A DNA stretch of 61,252 bases from an uncultured Clostridia bacterium (GTDB lineage: Bacteria > Bacillota > Clostridia > Oscillospirales > Acutalibacteraceae), in NCBI GenBank assembly GCA_946499275.1, contig CAMMRL010000010.1, positions 1-61,252 on the forward strand. Direction: 5' to 3'. Positions 26,836 to 36,180 of the stretch are shown one piece after another (position 1 is the first letter of the stretch; every line of letters begins with the position of its first letter). A model generated the notes under the pieces. That model worked only from the letters and a program-made list of their open reading frames with translations, was not told where the DNA came from and ran no database searches. The translations under genes and the position numbers were made by a program.

Positions 26836-28155
26836 TTATAAAACCTCGATATTCTCGCGGTTGGCAACCGCTTTCATGGCGTTTTTGGTGTCAAACACCG
26901 CTTTGGCATGCTGCTGTACAAAATTATAATCCACGTTGGTGTGCGCCGCCGTCACCATGACCAGATCCGCCGATTCCAGCAGTTCCTTCGTCAGTTCCGG
27001 TTCGCCCTTCACCGTTTTGCCCTTATAACGGTACTCGCTCACCCACGGGTCGTAATACGTTACCTGGGCGCCTTCCCGTTCCAGTACCTCGATCACCCGC
27101 AGCGCCGGGCTTTCGCGATAATCGTCGATATCCTGCTTGTAGGCCACGCCCAATACCAGAACTTTCGCGTTTTTCATTGCTTTTTCCACACGGTTCAGGA
27201 TTTTGCCCGCCCGTTCCACACAGTACTCGGGCATCTGGTCGTTGATCATCATCGAACTCTCGATCATCGAAGTGTGGAAGCCGTATTCCCGGGCCTTCCA
27301 GGACAGGTAATAGGGATCCAGCGGGATGCAATGCCCCCCCAAGCCGGGGCCGGGATAGAACGCCTGGAAGCCGTACGGCTTGGTCTTCGCCGCGTCCACC
27401 ACTTCCCACATGCTGATGCCCATTTTCTGGCACAGCATGGTCAGTTCGTTGACCAGGCCGATGTTGATGTTCCGGTAAGTATTTTCCAGGATCTTCTCCA
27501 TTTCCGCCACCGCCGGGCAGGAAACTTCGTAAACGTCCCCTTCCAGCACGGCGCGGTACATCGAAGCGATCACCTCGGTCGCATCTTTGCCGACGCCGCC
27601 CACGACCTTCGGGGTGTTCTTGGTCTTATAAATCAGGTTGCCGGGGTCCACCCGTTCCGGGGAGAAGCCGAGGTAGAAATCCTCCCCGCACTTCAGGCCG
27701 GATCCCTCTTCCAAGATCGGCCGGATCAGTTCTTCCGTCGTCCCAGGATACGTGGTGGATTCCAGTACTACCATAGTGTTCTTTTTCAAATACTTCGACA
27801 CCGCTTCGGTCGAAGAACGGACATAACTGATATCCGGCTGCTGATGGGCGTCCAGAGGGGTGGGAACGCAAATGGCAATAAAGTCCACGTCTTTGATAAA
27901 GCTGAAATCCGTCGTGGCTTTCAGCATCCCGTTTTTTACGAGCTGTTCCAGGTCGCTGTCCACCACGTCGCCAATATAGTTATGGCCGGCGTTGACCATC
28001 TCTACCTTTTTTTCCTGAACGTCGAACCCGATCGTTTTGAAGCCGGCCTTTGCTTTTTCAACGGCCAGCGGCAGGCCTACGTAGCCCAGACCCACAACGC
28101 CCACAACGATCTCTTTGGCGGCGATCTTTTTCTGCAACGTTTCTTTTATACTCAT
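26836..28155 (-). CDS. Nucleotide-sugar dehydrogenase (UDP-glucose/UDP-HexNAc 6-dehydrogenase family)
   Basis: It oxidises C6 of a UDP-sugar to a uronic acid with two NAD+. The 439-residue protein has the Rossmann motif VGVVGLGYVGLPLA (about 18-31), CVPTPLD (about 104-110), STTYPGTTEE (about 141-150), the catalytic GGHCIPLDPYYLSW (about 278-291) with Cys, and a C-terminal UDP-binding domain (LGVAYKQDIDDYRESPA, about 352-368). The VPTPLD and GGHCIPLDPYYL forms favour the UDP-N-acetyl-hexosamine branch (WbpA/WecC/TviB-like) over plain UDP-glucose dehydrogenase, though this is not decisive. ATG 28155 follows AGGAAAAGGGG; further upstream starts are unlikely. Confidence 0.9.
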   Translation of the reverse strand: MSIKETLQKKIAAKEIVVGVVGLGYVGLPLAVEKAKAGFKTIGFDVQEKKVEMVNAGHNYIGDVVDSDLEQLVKNGMLKATTDFSFIKDVDFIAICVPTPLDAHQQPDISYVRSSTEAVSKYLKKNTMVVLESTTYPGTTEELIRPILEEGSGLKCGEDFYLGFSPERVDPGNLIYKTKNTPKVVGGVGKDATEVIASMYRAVLEGDVYEVSCPAVAEMEKILENTYRNINIGLVNELTMLCQKMGISMWEVVDAAKTKPYGFQAFYPGPGLGGHCIPLDPYYLSWKAREYGFHTSMIESSMMINDQMPEYCVERAGKILNRVEKAMKNAKVLVLGVAYKQDIDDYRESPALRVIEVLEREGAQVTYYDPWVSEYRYKGKTVKGEPELTKELLESADLVMVTAAHTNVDYNFVQQHAKAVFDTKNAMKAVANRENIEVL

Positions 28156-28269
28156 GGTCTGATCCCCTTTTCCTCCCGGCTGACGGACACGGGAGATAGA
28201 TTCCGGGTTATCCCGCAAACACGGCATGGCCCACATACTTTGCTATTTTAGCAAAAACGGGCGAAAAGA

Positions 28270-28998
28270 TCAAGCCTTTGTTTGTTCGTCGCTTTTTTTG
28301 TCCGCCCCCTCTGTCCCAAGTGGCGGAAAAACCGTATAAAAAAGCAAGGCGATATCCCGTAAAATCGAAAGCCGCCGCAAGTATTGCAGGTTGGCCGCCA
28401 TCTTCACAGGGAGGATCTCGTGTATATATACCTCGTCCGCATCCGCGGCGTTTTGCAGCAGCTTGTCCTCTTCACGAAAACGGATGCTGGCGGGGGAGGT
28501 GATCCCCGCTGGAAGGAGCAGCGTCGCCATCATCTCCGAAGAATAGCAAGCCACATACCGGGGCACCTCCGGCCGGGTTCCGACGAAGCTCATATCGCCG
28601 ACGAGCACATTGAGAAGCTGCGGGATTTCATCCAGACGGCTGCGGCGTATTTTGGCCCCTACCCGCGTGATCCGGCGATCCCCCCGCACCGTCACGCTGC
28701 TTCCCAGCCGTTCTGCGTCCGAAACCATGGTGCGGAATTTGAAGATCCGGAAGACCCGGCCGTACTGCGTCACCCGCTCCTGCCGGAAGAACACCGGGCC
28801 GGGAGAGTCCGCTTTGATCCAGACGGAAAGTATAAGGAAAAAAGGCGCAAGCAGAAGCAGCAGAAGCAGAGACAGGAAGATATCCATTGCCCGCTTTATA
28901 AATAGGGTAAAACGGCGGGAACTCAGCCGCTCATAATACGGGCGCACCTCCGGTCGTCGCAAAGAGGGCGGCAATTCCTCCCAAGGTTTTAGCAGCAA
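28270..28998 (-). CDS. Initiating sugar-phosphate transferase (monotopic PGT, WcaJ/PglC type)
   Basis: It transfers a sugar-1-phosphate to undecaprenyl phosphate, the first membrane step of surface polysaccharide assembly. The 242-residue protein has one N-terminal membrane helix (about 38-61, after KRAMDIFLS). It then has the PGT core: KADSPGPVFFRQERV (about 62-76), RIFKFRTMVSDAE (about 83-95) and RLDEIPQLLNVLVGDMSFVGTRPE (split 120-131 and 132-143). An N-terminal stretch of about 30 residues is unusual. It has a normal start and lies between the aminotransferase and dehydrogenase genes. Confidence 0.92.
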   Translation of the reverse strand: MLLKPWEELPPSLRRPEVRPYYERLSSRRFTLFIKRAMDIFLSLLLLLLLAPFFLILSVWIKADSPGPVFFRQERVTQYGRVFRIFKFRTMVSDAERLGSSVTVRGDRRITRVGAKIRRSRLDEIPQLLNVLVGDMSFVGTRPEVPRYVACYSSEMMATLLLPAGITSPASIRFREEDKLLQNAADADEVYIHEILPVKMAANLQYLRRLSILRDIALLFYTVFPPLGTEGADKKSDEQTKA

Positions 28999-29118
28999 TT
29001 TGTATCCCTCATTTCCTTGAATTACCCGGGATTCGACACCGCCGGCCTATAATCCCGGATAAGAAAAGCCGGCGAGGAAATGCTGCCCCACCGGCCGGAT
29101 TGTAGTTTATAACGCGGT

Positions 29119-30324
29119 TTATAAACCGGTCAGAACCTCTTTAAAACTGCTCAGGACGTTTCCAATATCCTCACCGGAAAGCTGCGTATGCAGCGGGAGA
29201 GTAATTTCATTGTGATACATTTGGTACGCCTGGGGATAATCTTGGATGGAAAACCCCCGATCCTTATAGGCTGTCAGCATCGGAAGGGGTTTATAATGCA
29301 CATTGGTCGCGATCCCCCGCTCCGCCATTTTTCGGATAACCGCGTTGCGTTCGGCGGTATCGCAATTCTTCAGCCGCACCGGATACAGATGGCAGTTGGA
29401 TCGGTACTCCTTTTGCTGATAGGGGAGCAGCTCCACCCTGCCGGACTGTAGCGCATTGGTATACGCATTCGCGATCGCCCGGCGCCGTTTGAGGATATCG
29501 TCATACCGGTCGAGCTGCGCCAGCCCGATGGCCGCCATGATATCGGTCATATTGCACTTATAGGCCGGCGTGACAATATCGTATTCCCACGCACCCATCT
29601 GCGTTTTCGCCAGTGCGTCCTTGGATTGTCCATGCAGGGAGAGCAGCATATACCGGTGATACAGTTCGTCGTTGTCCACCCCCGGCACCGTCCGCCAAGT
29701 AACCGCTCCCCCCTCGCCTGTCGTAAGGTTTTTCACCGCGTGAAAGGAAAAGCAGGTGAAATCCGCCAGGCTCCCCGCCGGCCTGCCGTGATAGGTGGAT
29801 CCGAAACCGTGAGCGCAGTCCGCGACTAGAACCACCCTCCCATACGTTTCCTGCAGCGGGTTTGAGGGATGGAAAAGCCCCTTTTTCCGCTCGACAATTT
29901 CATACAGGCGGTCGTAATCACAGGGGACGCCCGCGATATCCACCGGAATAATCGCTTTGGTTTTCTCCGTAATGGCCGCTTCCAGGCGGTCGTAGTCCAT
30001 GTGATAGGTCCCCGGCTCCACGTCCACCAGCCGCAGCGCGGCCCCCACATGGAGGACGACGCTGGCGGAAGCGGTGTAGGTGTAGGCGCTGGTAATCACC
30101 TCGTCCCCCGGCCCAATCCCCAGCACGTGGAGGGTAAGCGCCAGCGCCGCGGTAGCGGAGTTCAGGCATACGGCTTTGTCCGTATGGCAGTACTCCGCGA
30201 TCCGTTTTTCGAAAAGCTTGGTCTGCGGGCCGGTGGTAATCCACCCGGAACGCAATACACCTACGACGTTTTCAATCTCCCGCTCCCCGATATCCGGTGG
30301 GGAAAAACAGACCTTCCGCTGCAT
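29119..30324 (-). CDS. DegT/DnrJ/EryC1 family sugar aminotransferase
   Basis: A PLP-dependent aminotransferase that makes amino-sugar nucleotides. The 401-residue protein shows the family start FSPPDIGEREIENVVGVLRSGWITTGP (split 7-20, 21-33), GDEVITSAYTYTASASVV (about 73-90), VPVDIAG-type IIPVDIAGVPCDYD (about 123-136) and the PLP-lysine segment SFHAVKNLTTGEGGA (about 192-206). Presence with the dehydrogenase and the initiating transferase suggests that the repeat unit contains an amino sugar. It heads the transcript ending at 26794; a terminator at 30488-30518 separates it from the flippase gene. Confidence 0.93.
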   Translation of the reverse strand: MQRKVCFSPPDIGEREIENVVGVLRSGWITTGPQTKLFEKRIAEYCHTDKAVCLNSATAALALTLHVLGIGPGDEVITSAYTYTASASVVLHVGAALRLVDVEPGTYHMDYDRLEAAITEKTKAIIPVDIAGVPCDYDRLYEIVERKKGLFHPSNPLQETYGRVVLVADCAHGFGSTYHGRPAGSLADFTCFSFHAVKNLTTGEGGAVTWRTVPGVDNDELYHRYMLLSLHGQSKDALAKTQMGAWEYDIVTPAYKCNMTDIMAAIGLAQLDRYDDILKRRRAIANAYTNALQSGRVELLPYQQKEYRSNCHLYPVRLKNCDTAERNAVIRKMAERGIATNVHYKPLPMLTAYKDRGFSIQDYPQAYQMYHNEITLPLHTQLSGEDIGNVLSSFKEVLTGL

Positions 30325-30487
30325 ACAAACGCCCCTTTTCCAGTATCAAGCACCGTCCGGCGATTCCATCTCCGCGTGCTTTCTTGGTTAATTTATCCCT
30401 TTTTTTACGGAAAATACATAACGCCGCTCAATCATTGGAAGAATGCCAGCAGGCCATAGCCCGTCCCAACGCCTTTTGAAAAAGAGA

Positions 30488-30518
30488 GCAGGGATTTCAC
30501 CGCGGCGAAATCCCTGCT
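30488..30518 (-). terminator. Terminator of the polysaccharide operon after the flippase gene
   Basis: An 11-bp stem, gcagggatttc and gaaatccctgc, with T-rich sequence on both sides (TCTCTTTTTC leftwards). It lies about 40 bases past the flippase stop and separates the two polysaccharide transcripts. Confidence 0.8.
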
Positions 30519-30555
30519 TTCTTTTTCAATATTTTCTGCTATTGGAAAAGCGAAG

Positions 30556-32115
30556 TCAGTCTCTTCCGCTTTTACCGCGCAGTTTATGAAAAATTTGCCC
30601 GGCAACCGCCAACCCCAGGCGGCGCACATACCGGCATTCCTCCGTCCGGAAGAAAAAGAGAAGATTGAGCGTATTCGGGACCAGCAGGCAGATCCCCCCC
30701 CGCAGCAGCAGGGAGAGCCAAAGGTTCCACCCGGCGGGAATGCAGGAACAAAGGAGATACGTAGCCCCCGCGCTCACCAGCGTCGCGGCAAAATACAGCC
30801 CATACCGGAAAAAATAGGCCCGTACCGACCGATGGAAAATGTGTTTGTAGACAATAAGCGGCTGAATCCAGAAAGGGATGAGCAGCATGCTGACTAGGTT
30901 GGCGACCAGCACCCCGTTTACGCCCCAGTACTGCACCAAGAAAAAAGCCAGCCCCAGGTTGATCCCCGCTTCCACCAGCGGCATATATTTATCCGGACGG
31001 TACAGCCCGGCGCTGTCCCGTGCAAGGAAGATCACCCGCCGCATGCTGTAAATATAAAAATACAGCAAAATCAGCAGCAGCGTCCCTTCCCCCAGCAAAT
31101 ACTTTTCCCCGAGCCAAAGGGTGATAAAGGGCTGGATCATCACCAGCAGCCCCGTGGTACAAAAGGAAACCAGCAGGAAATTGATATAATACAGCAGGCT
31201 AAACTTATCATAAGCCCGCGAGGAATCCTCGGTGTGGATCAGATCCCCAAAGCTGGCGGTAACCCCCTGGAACATCTGCGCGATCAGGTTGTTCAGGGTA
31301 TTGGTAATCAGCGTGTAATTGGAATAGATTCCTCCCATGACCAGGTTGACGAAATAGGTGATGATCATATTGGAGGTGGACGACAGGCTGAAAGAACCTA
31401 CTTTGTGATAGAGCATGGCGTTGATGTTGTAAAACAGATCCCGGCGTTCCTCCCGGTCGATCTTTTCGCTTCCCTTCAGATCGATATCCGGGTACAGTTT
31501 CCGGTAACGCCAATAGATGACCAGCCCTTCCCCCACGCGGCAGACGATTTTTGCCACAATATACAGAATAAAGCTTTGGGTGGTAATCAGCAGAATAATC
31601 TGGAGGATACAGGTAGCCAACTGCGCCCCGGCATGGGCAATATTGATAATGTAGTTTTTCTGATCCGCCGTAATCAGCGCCTTTTGATGGGCAAAGAGAT
31701 AGGATGCCAACACGTCCAGCACAAACAGGAAAAAGGTAACGCCCATATACCCCTGTGAAAAAGTACGGTCTTTGTCAAACAGGTATACAAAGAACGATAA
31801 GCCGAATCCCAGGGCCAAAATAACCGCACCGATAAGCATATACGCCCGCTTATAAAAATGAAGCAGCGATTTAATCCGGGGGACATCGTGTTCGGCTACC
31901 GGTTTGTACAATTTGTAGATCAGCCCGGTTCCAAGCCCCAGTTCCGCCAGCGCCAGCATGGAGATGATGTTGGTGAATAGAGCGTTCACGCCAAGGACGC
32001 TCTCCCCCAGGCATTCCACAAACTTGGCGCGCACGATAAAATTGCTGAGCATCTGCACCAAGTACCCGCCGGCGCCGGCGATCGAGTTGATAATGGAATT
32101 CCGGGTCCGTTTCAT
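30556..32115 (-). CDS. Polysaccharide flippase, Wzx/MATE-like (MOP superfamily)
   Basis: A lipid-linked oligosaccharide exporter. The 519-residue protein has about 12-14 membrane helices and the polysaccharide-synthase opening KRTRNSIINSIAGAGGYLVQ (about 2-21). It then has NALFTNIISMLALAELGLGTGLIYKLYKPVAEHD (hydrophobic helix 2 and a charged loop), typical of Wzx-like proteins. The C-terminal part carries further helices and a basic tail. The ATG at 32115 follows AGGAGAGG; a longer frame begins inside the polymerase gene and is not credible. It overlaps the O-antigen-ligase-like gene by 4 bases and ends the operon. Confidence 0.9.
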   Translation of the reverse strand: MKRTRNSIINSIAGAGGYLVQMLSNFIVRAKFVECLGESVLGVNALFTNIISMLALAELGLGTGLIYKLYKPVAEHDVPRIKSLLHFYKRAYMLIGAVILALGFGLSFFVYLFDKDRTFSQGYMGVTFFLFVLDVLASYLFAHQKALITADQKNYIINIAHAGAQLATCILQIILLITTQSFILYIVAKIVCRVGEGLVIYWRYRKLYPDIDLKGSEKIDREERRDLFYNINAMLYHKVGSFSLSSTSNMIITYFVNLVMGGIYSNYTLITNTLNNLIAQMFQGVTASFGDLIHTEDSSRAYDKFSLLYYINFLLVSFCTTGLLVMIQPFITLWLGEKYLLGEGTLLLILLYFYIYSMRRVIFLARDSAGLYRPDKYMPLVEAGINLGLAFFLVQYWGVNGVLVANLVSMLLIPFWIQPLIVYKHIFHRSVRAYFFRYGLYFAATLVSAGATYLLCSCIPAGWNLWLSLLLRGGICLLVPNTLNLLFFFRTEECRYVRRLGLAVAGQIFHKLRGKSGRD

Positions 32116-33632
32116 CGTCCCTCTCCTTTCTTCCGGCCGAAAACGGGAACGCGGTCCGCCAGCCTGCCCATCAGACGGTCGGGCAAGGTGCGCCGCTCCC
32201 CCTGCGTAGCCAAAGAAAGAATATACCCCATATAAATCCAAAAGATAAAGTGCGGGAGACTGACGTTGTAAATCAGGTACACTTCCACCATGTTATTGAC
32301 CATATAGAAGACAAATAAAGCGATGCCCGCGTAGATGTACCCATTCTGAAACCCTACCGTACGGCGGTTCCTCCAGATAAATTTGCCCATGGAAATTATC
32401 AGGGCGAACAGCACGATCAGTAAAGCGGCCGTTCCCATAATACCGCCCGCTGCCAGACTGTGGAAAAACAAATTATGATAATGCATGACAGGATTATCAT
32501 CCTGGCTGACTCTTTCCAAACTTCCGGAGTGGCCCAACCCCCAAATCGGGCTTTCCTTAAATTGCTTAATAGCGACCCTCCAAAGATTAATGCGGCCGGA
32601 AGTAATATCGACGTTATCATTGTCCGGCCGAATCACAACGGAAGGCGGTCCGGCCGGTGTATCCTTGTCCGATACGGATGGATCGTCATTCGGCAGCGAA
32701 ACGGTAGACTGCCCCGAAGGTTCGCTACTTTCGGAAATATACCGGCTTTGGAAACCCGTTACCAGCTGATCGCTGATTCGGATTATAGCGGGTGCAGCAA
32801 ACGCCACCGCTGTAAGCAGCACGGCCGACGCTAAAAAGCTGAGCCCGCAGGATGCCACAAGGGATGAGATACGGGACAACAGCGTTTTGCGGAACAGGAA
32901 AAACAAGAATACAAATAAAAACGCCAAAAACGCCAGGCTACTGCCGCGCGACTGGGAGAGCATTAGAAAAAGCAGGTTGAAAAAAGCGCAGAATCCCAGG
33001 CAAACATATTGAAACGGAAGTGTTTTCCGGTTTTCCGTGACATCCCGGCACAGGAATAGCTGCAATGCACACAGCGCCGATGCAATCGCCGCTGTGGGGA
33101 AATTCGGATTGGAAAACACACCGAACAGGCGCGAATGGTATAAACCGATATAATAAGTAACGCCGCCGTATTCATAGCTTGCCGTATAATTCATCAGCAG
33201 CATTAATAGGGAAATCAAGGAGCCAACAGCGCATAAGCCGATATACACCCATCCGATAATCCGCATCTCCCGGAGCAAATCTTCCCGGCTGCGCGTCTCA
33301 TCATTCGGATACAGTACCAGCATCCCCACCGCCGTATAACAGAGCATGGAAGCGTTTTCCTTGAACCCGCTTTGATGGTTGATTAGGATGGTCACGGATC
33401 CCATAAGCAAAAGCAATATCAGCCACACAGCATGCCGTGCACGCAGGCAAGTCCGTTTTGTCAGCAGATCAACCAGTAGCTGTAAGCCGCCCCACAGCAG
33501 AACAATCTTGACTACGCCGTCCAGGACCGGCTTGAAGGGTGGATAAATCAGAAAGAAAAAAAGTACCACCGTCAGCAGCTTTACCGTCAAGCGGCTGCGC
33601 AAAAAACGTTTGGTCAGTTCCAATGCCTTCAT
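32112..33632 (-). CDS. O-antigen ligase/polymerase-like membrane protein (Wzy-like)
   Basis: The 506-residue protein has about 10-12 membrane helices and a long hydrophilic stretch (about 300-375) with many Ser, Asp and Pro residues, the usual extracytoplasmic loop of the Wzy_C/O-antigen ligase family. FLMLSQSRGSSLAFLAF (about 218-234) matches the SRG motif, and INLWRVAIKQFKESPIWGLGHSGS (split about 347-358, 359-371) carries the conserved Trp, Gly and His of the family loop. It would polymerise or transfer repeat units outside the membrane. It precedes the flippase with a 4-base overlap and follows a glycosyltransferase by 70 bases. Confidence 0.88.
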   Translation of the reverse strand: MKALELTKRFLRSRLTVKLLTVVLFFFLIYPPFKPVLDGVVKIVLLWGGLQLLVDLLTKRTCLRARHAVWLILLLLMGSVTILINHQSGFKENASMLCYTAVGMLVLYPNDETRSREDLLREMRIIGWVYIGLCAVGSLISLLMLLMNYTASYEYGGVTYYIGLYHSRLFGVFSNPNFPTAAIASALCALQLFLCRDVTENRKTLPFQYVCLGFCAFFNLLFLMLSQSRGSSLAFLAFLFVFLFFLFRKTLLSRISSLVASCGLSFLASAVLLTAVAFAAPAIIRISDQLVTGFQSRYISESSEPSGQSTVSLPNDDPSVSDKDTPAGPPSVVIRPDNDNVDITSGRINLWRVAIKQFKESPIWGLGHSGSLERVSQDDNPVMHYHNLFFHSLAAGGIMGTAALLIVLFALIISMGKFIWRNRRTVGFQNGYIYAGIALFVFYMVNNMVEVYLIYNVSLPHFIFWIYMGYILSLATQGERRTLPDRLMGRLADRVPVFGRKKGEGR

Positions 33633-33702
33633 AGATAAACCTCATTTCTTGGGCAACGCCGGACCTGCTGGAATCGCTACCGCTTTTATCACCGGGAATT
33701 CT

Positions 33703-34809
33703 TTACAAACCCTCATAGAGCTGTTCAATCCGCGCCGCCTGCCCGGACAAGTCGTATCCCACTTCCATAATCTGACGGCGCCGGTTGGTCCGTTCATATC
33801 CGTCCGCCGATTGGCGTATTTCTTCCGCCCAAGCCTCCTCCCCACTTTCAAGAGGGAGATAGGTCAGCAGTTCCGTCACTTTCGCTTCCGGCGGCACTTC
33901 GGTAGAAGCAATCGCCCGCAGGCCGGCTGCCTGCGCTTCAATCAACACCAGCCCAAGCCCCTCAAAGCGGGAGGGCAGCACAAAAACGTCCATCCCCTGC
34001 ATAAGCGACGGCACGTCGTCACGCATCCCAAGGAAACGGACGGCGTCTTCGACGCCAAGAACTGCCGCCTGACGGCGGACTTCCGCTTCCAGATCCCCCA
34101 CGCCGATTAACAGCAGGACGGCGTCGGGCTGCTTTTTCCGCAAGCAGGCGAAAGCCCTCAGCAAAAACGCATGGTTCTTCTGATAGGTAAAGCGCCCGAT
34201 ATGCCCTACGACAAACGCCTTTTCCAGGCCAAGATCCTTGCGTACCCGTTCCCTTTCTGCCGGGTCAAAGGCATATTTTTCCGTTTCAATTGCATTGTGA
34301 AAATATTGCACAGAATCCTTTGGCACCGCATCCCCGAAAAGCCAATCCGCCGCCGCCGAGGAACAGGCGGCGAAAGCGTCCCCATACCGGCAGGCCCGCC
34401 GGTAGTTGAGCTTATGCAGCCAGGTGAAAAACCGGCGCTTTTTCACATTCACAATATCCGGCTGGGTACTGTGGGAATGCAGAACGACTTTCACCCCATG
34501 CTTTTTCGCCTGACGGAACAGCACTGTATTTAAAAAATACGACATATGGCAGTGAACGATATCGTAACCGCCCTCCCACAGTCTCTTCATCTCCCGGCGG
34601 TAGCGGATTGGGTGCTTGAAAGGGGATGTGGGCAGAGAATAGACTGTGCAGCCGTCGGCGATCAACCCCTCGCAAAACGAGAGGTCCCGCTCCCCGGTGA
34701 CAAAATCCATATGGATATGCTCATGGTCAATCCGCTCGTAATTCGCCAGAATGTACCTGGTCACGCCATCGCCGGCATTGCCGATGCGATATTCCAAAAC
34801 CTTTTTCAT
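33703..34809 (-). CDS. GT4-family glycosyltransferase (EpsF-like)
   Basis: The 368-residue protein has the GT-B fold of family GT4. The N-terminal domain contains VTRYILANYERIDHEHIHMD and the glycine-rich GNAGDGV (about 10-16). The C-terminal domain has VGHIGRFTYQKNHAFLLRAF (about 199-218), DVFVLPSRFEGLGLVLIEAQAAGL (split about 283-306) with the E-x7-E nucleotide-sugar site, and EVPPEAKVTELLTYLPLE. It resembles EpsF/Cps-type transferases that extend the repeat unit. It follows tagD by only 15 bases. The sugar donor and acceptor cannot be read from sequence. Confidence 0.9.
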   Translation of the reverse strand: MKKVLEYRIGNAGDGVTRYILANYERIDHEHIHMDFVTGERDLSFCEGLIADGCTVYSLPTSPFKHPIRYRREMKRLWEGGYDIVHCHMSYFLNTVLFRQAKKHGVKVVLHSHSTQPDIVNVKKRRFFTWLHKLNYRRACRYGDAFAACSSAAADWLFGDAVPKDSVQYFHNAIETEKYAFDPAERERVRKDLGLEKAFVVGHIGRFTYQKNHAFLLRAFACLRKKQPDAVLLLIGVGDLEAEVRRQAAVLGVEDAVRFLGMRDDVPSLMQGMDVFVLPSRFEGLGLVLIEAQAAGLRAIASTEVPPEAKVTELLTYLPLESGEEAWAEEIRQSADGYERTNRRRQIMEVGYDLSGQAARIEQLYEGL

Positions 34810-34824
34810 CCGCTCTTTCGCCCC

Positions 34825-35220
34825 CTAGCTCTGCAGCCCGATCTCCCGCTTCATTTTTGTTGTGGAGATTTCCGGCGTGCGGGGAAGATAGACGACTTCG
34901 CAATACTCCTTCAAATAGTCGAATTTCCCTTTCCAGTCGTCCCCCATGACAAAGGTATCGATATGGTACTCCTTTACATCCCGGATCTTTTGCTCCCAAT
35001 TTTCCTCCGGGATCACCAGATCGACATAGCGAACCGACTCCAAAAGCTGCTTGCGTTCTTTGTAGGTAAAATAGCATACCTTGTTTTTGCTGCTTTTATT
35101 GAATTCGTCGGTAGACAGCGCCACAATCAGATAATCCCCCAGTTTCCGGGCGCGGCGAAGCAAATTGATATGCCCGTAATGCAGCAAATCAAACGTCCCA
35201 TAAGTGATAACGCGTTTCAT
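34825..35220 (-). CDS. tagD: Cytidylyltransferase, TagD-type glycerol-3-phosphate cytidylyltransferase
   Basis: It makes CDP-glycerol from CTP and glycerol-3-phosphate. The 131 residues include the nucleotidyltransferase motif YGTFDLLHYGHINLLRRA (about 7-24, with HYGH) and PEISTTKMKREI (about 115-126), in which ISTTK is the conserved C-terminal signature. Length and motifs match TagD closely. Coming just before a glycosyltransferase and after licD, it suggests that the polymer carries glycerol-phosphate. No CDP-glycerol glycerophosphotransferase (TagB/F) is in the cluster, so LicD might be the transferase. Confidence 0.93.
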   Translation of the reverse strand: MKRVITYGTFDLLHYGHINLLRRARKLGDYLIVALSTDEFNKSSKNKVCYFTYKERKQLLESVRYVDLVIPEENWEQKIRDVKEYHIDTFVMGDDWKGKFDYLKEYCEVVYLPRTPEISTTKMKREIGLQS

Positions 35221-35322
35221 GTTTTGGCCCTCTTCCCTTCTGCAAAGCGCAATGCGGCGAATTTATCTTTTCAAACGGACGATGACAGAGACCGGCGAAA
35301 ACGCCATCCATCCTGGAATAGT

Positions 35323-36150
35323 TCAGCCTTTCTCCTGCTTTGAGGGGAGACGGATTTCCACCGATTCATGATGGCTGACCTGTTTCTCCAGGGGCGGCAA
35401 ACGGCGATAATCCCCGTACAGCGAGGTCAGATAGCCGTCATAGTCCTCGGGAACAGGGCAGAGCATATCCTCAAAAGGCATCGGTTTCCCCTCCCCGAAC
35501 AATTCCTTCGGAACCACTTCCTTCGTCCCCCAGGCCCCATGCCAGTTGGCAATGCTGGGCGCCGTACCGTATTCGTATTTCATACACAGGGCGTCAATCA
35601 TCCGAAAACAGGTCCCCCGGCTGACAAACGGCGTCATCAGGGACAGGGCCATCGACGCCGGCAGGCTTTTCTCCCGGATATAGCGGGTCTTCCGGTTCAA
35701 TAATGAAAAGCGGTACAACTTCATGCGTTTGAGCAATTTTTCCGCTTCTTTCCGGTCGGCAGGCCCTCCATCCAGAGGGAAAATGTCCATATACACGCCA
35801 TGATGGATATCCAGATGCGCAAAGATCTTTTCTTTAAATAGGGTACGGTTGTCCCGCAATTTGGCAAAACTCAGCAGATAATCCGGCTCGGTGCGATAGT
35901 CCTGCAAAAACAGATGGGGGGGCAGCAGCGACGGCGCCAACCGCACAAACCGCTCGTAATCCGGCCGGGGCATTCCCACGTCGATGTCGTCGTCCCAGGG
36001 AATAAAGCCCCCGTGCCGCACAGCCCCCAAGGCGGAACCGCCGAGTAAAAAATAGCGCAACCCTTCCTTCCGGCAAATCTCGTCAAACTGGTGCAGCAGG
36101 CCCAGTTCCACTTCCTGCAAAACGCGAAGATCGCGATCGGTTTCGTTCAT
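35323..36150 (-). CDS. LicD family phosphotransferase
   Basis: LicD proteins add a phosphorylated group (classically phosphocholine) to surface glycans. The 275-residue sequence has the LicD signature YFLLGGSALGAVRHGGFIPWDDDIDVGM (split about 32-45 and 46-59), with the DDD/DID metal-binding residues of this nucleotidyltransferase-fold family. The ATG at 36150 has an ideal AGGAGG 7 bases upstream; an upstream in-frame Met lacks this. TagD downstream suggests CDP-glycerol as a plausible donor. The C-terminal part (YDGYLTSLYGDY near 245) is also typical. Confidence 0.9.
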   Translation of the reverse strand: MNETDRDLRVLQEVELGLLHQFDEICRKEGLRYFLLGGSALGAVRHGGFIPWDDDIDVGMPRPDYERFVRLAPSLLPPHLFLQDYRTEPDYLLSFAKLRDNRTLFKEKIFAHLDIHHGVYMDIFPLDGGPADRKEAEKLLKRMKLYRFSLLNRKTRYIREKSLPASMALSLMTPFVSRGTCFRMIDALCMKYEYGTAPSIANWHGAWGTKEVVPKELFGEGKPMPFEDMLCPVPEDYDGYLTSLYGDYRRLPPLEKQVSHHESVEIRLPSKQEKG

Positions 36151-36180
36151 CCGCGCTTCCTCCTTTGTTGTCGCCCGCAC

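Noticed and set aside
25137..26960. Rightward open frame of 607 codons over recX and recA
   Set aside because: Antisense shadow of recA-recX; composition (many His, Arg, Gln) and lack of start signals show it is not coding.
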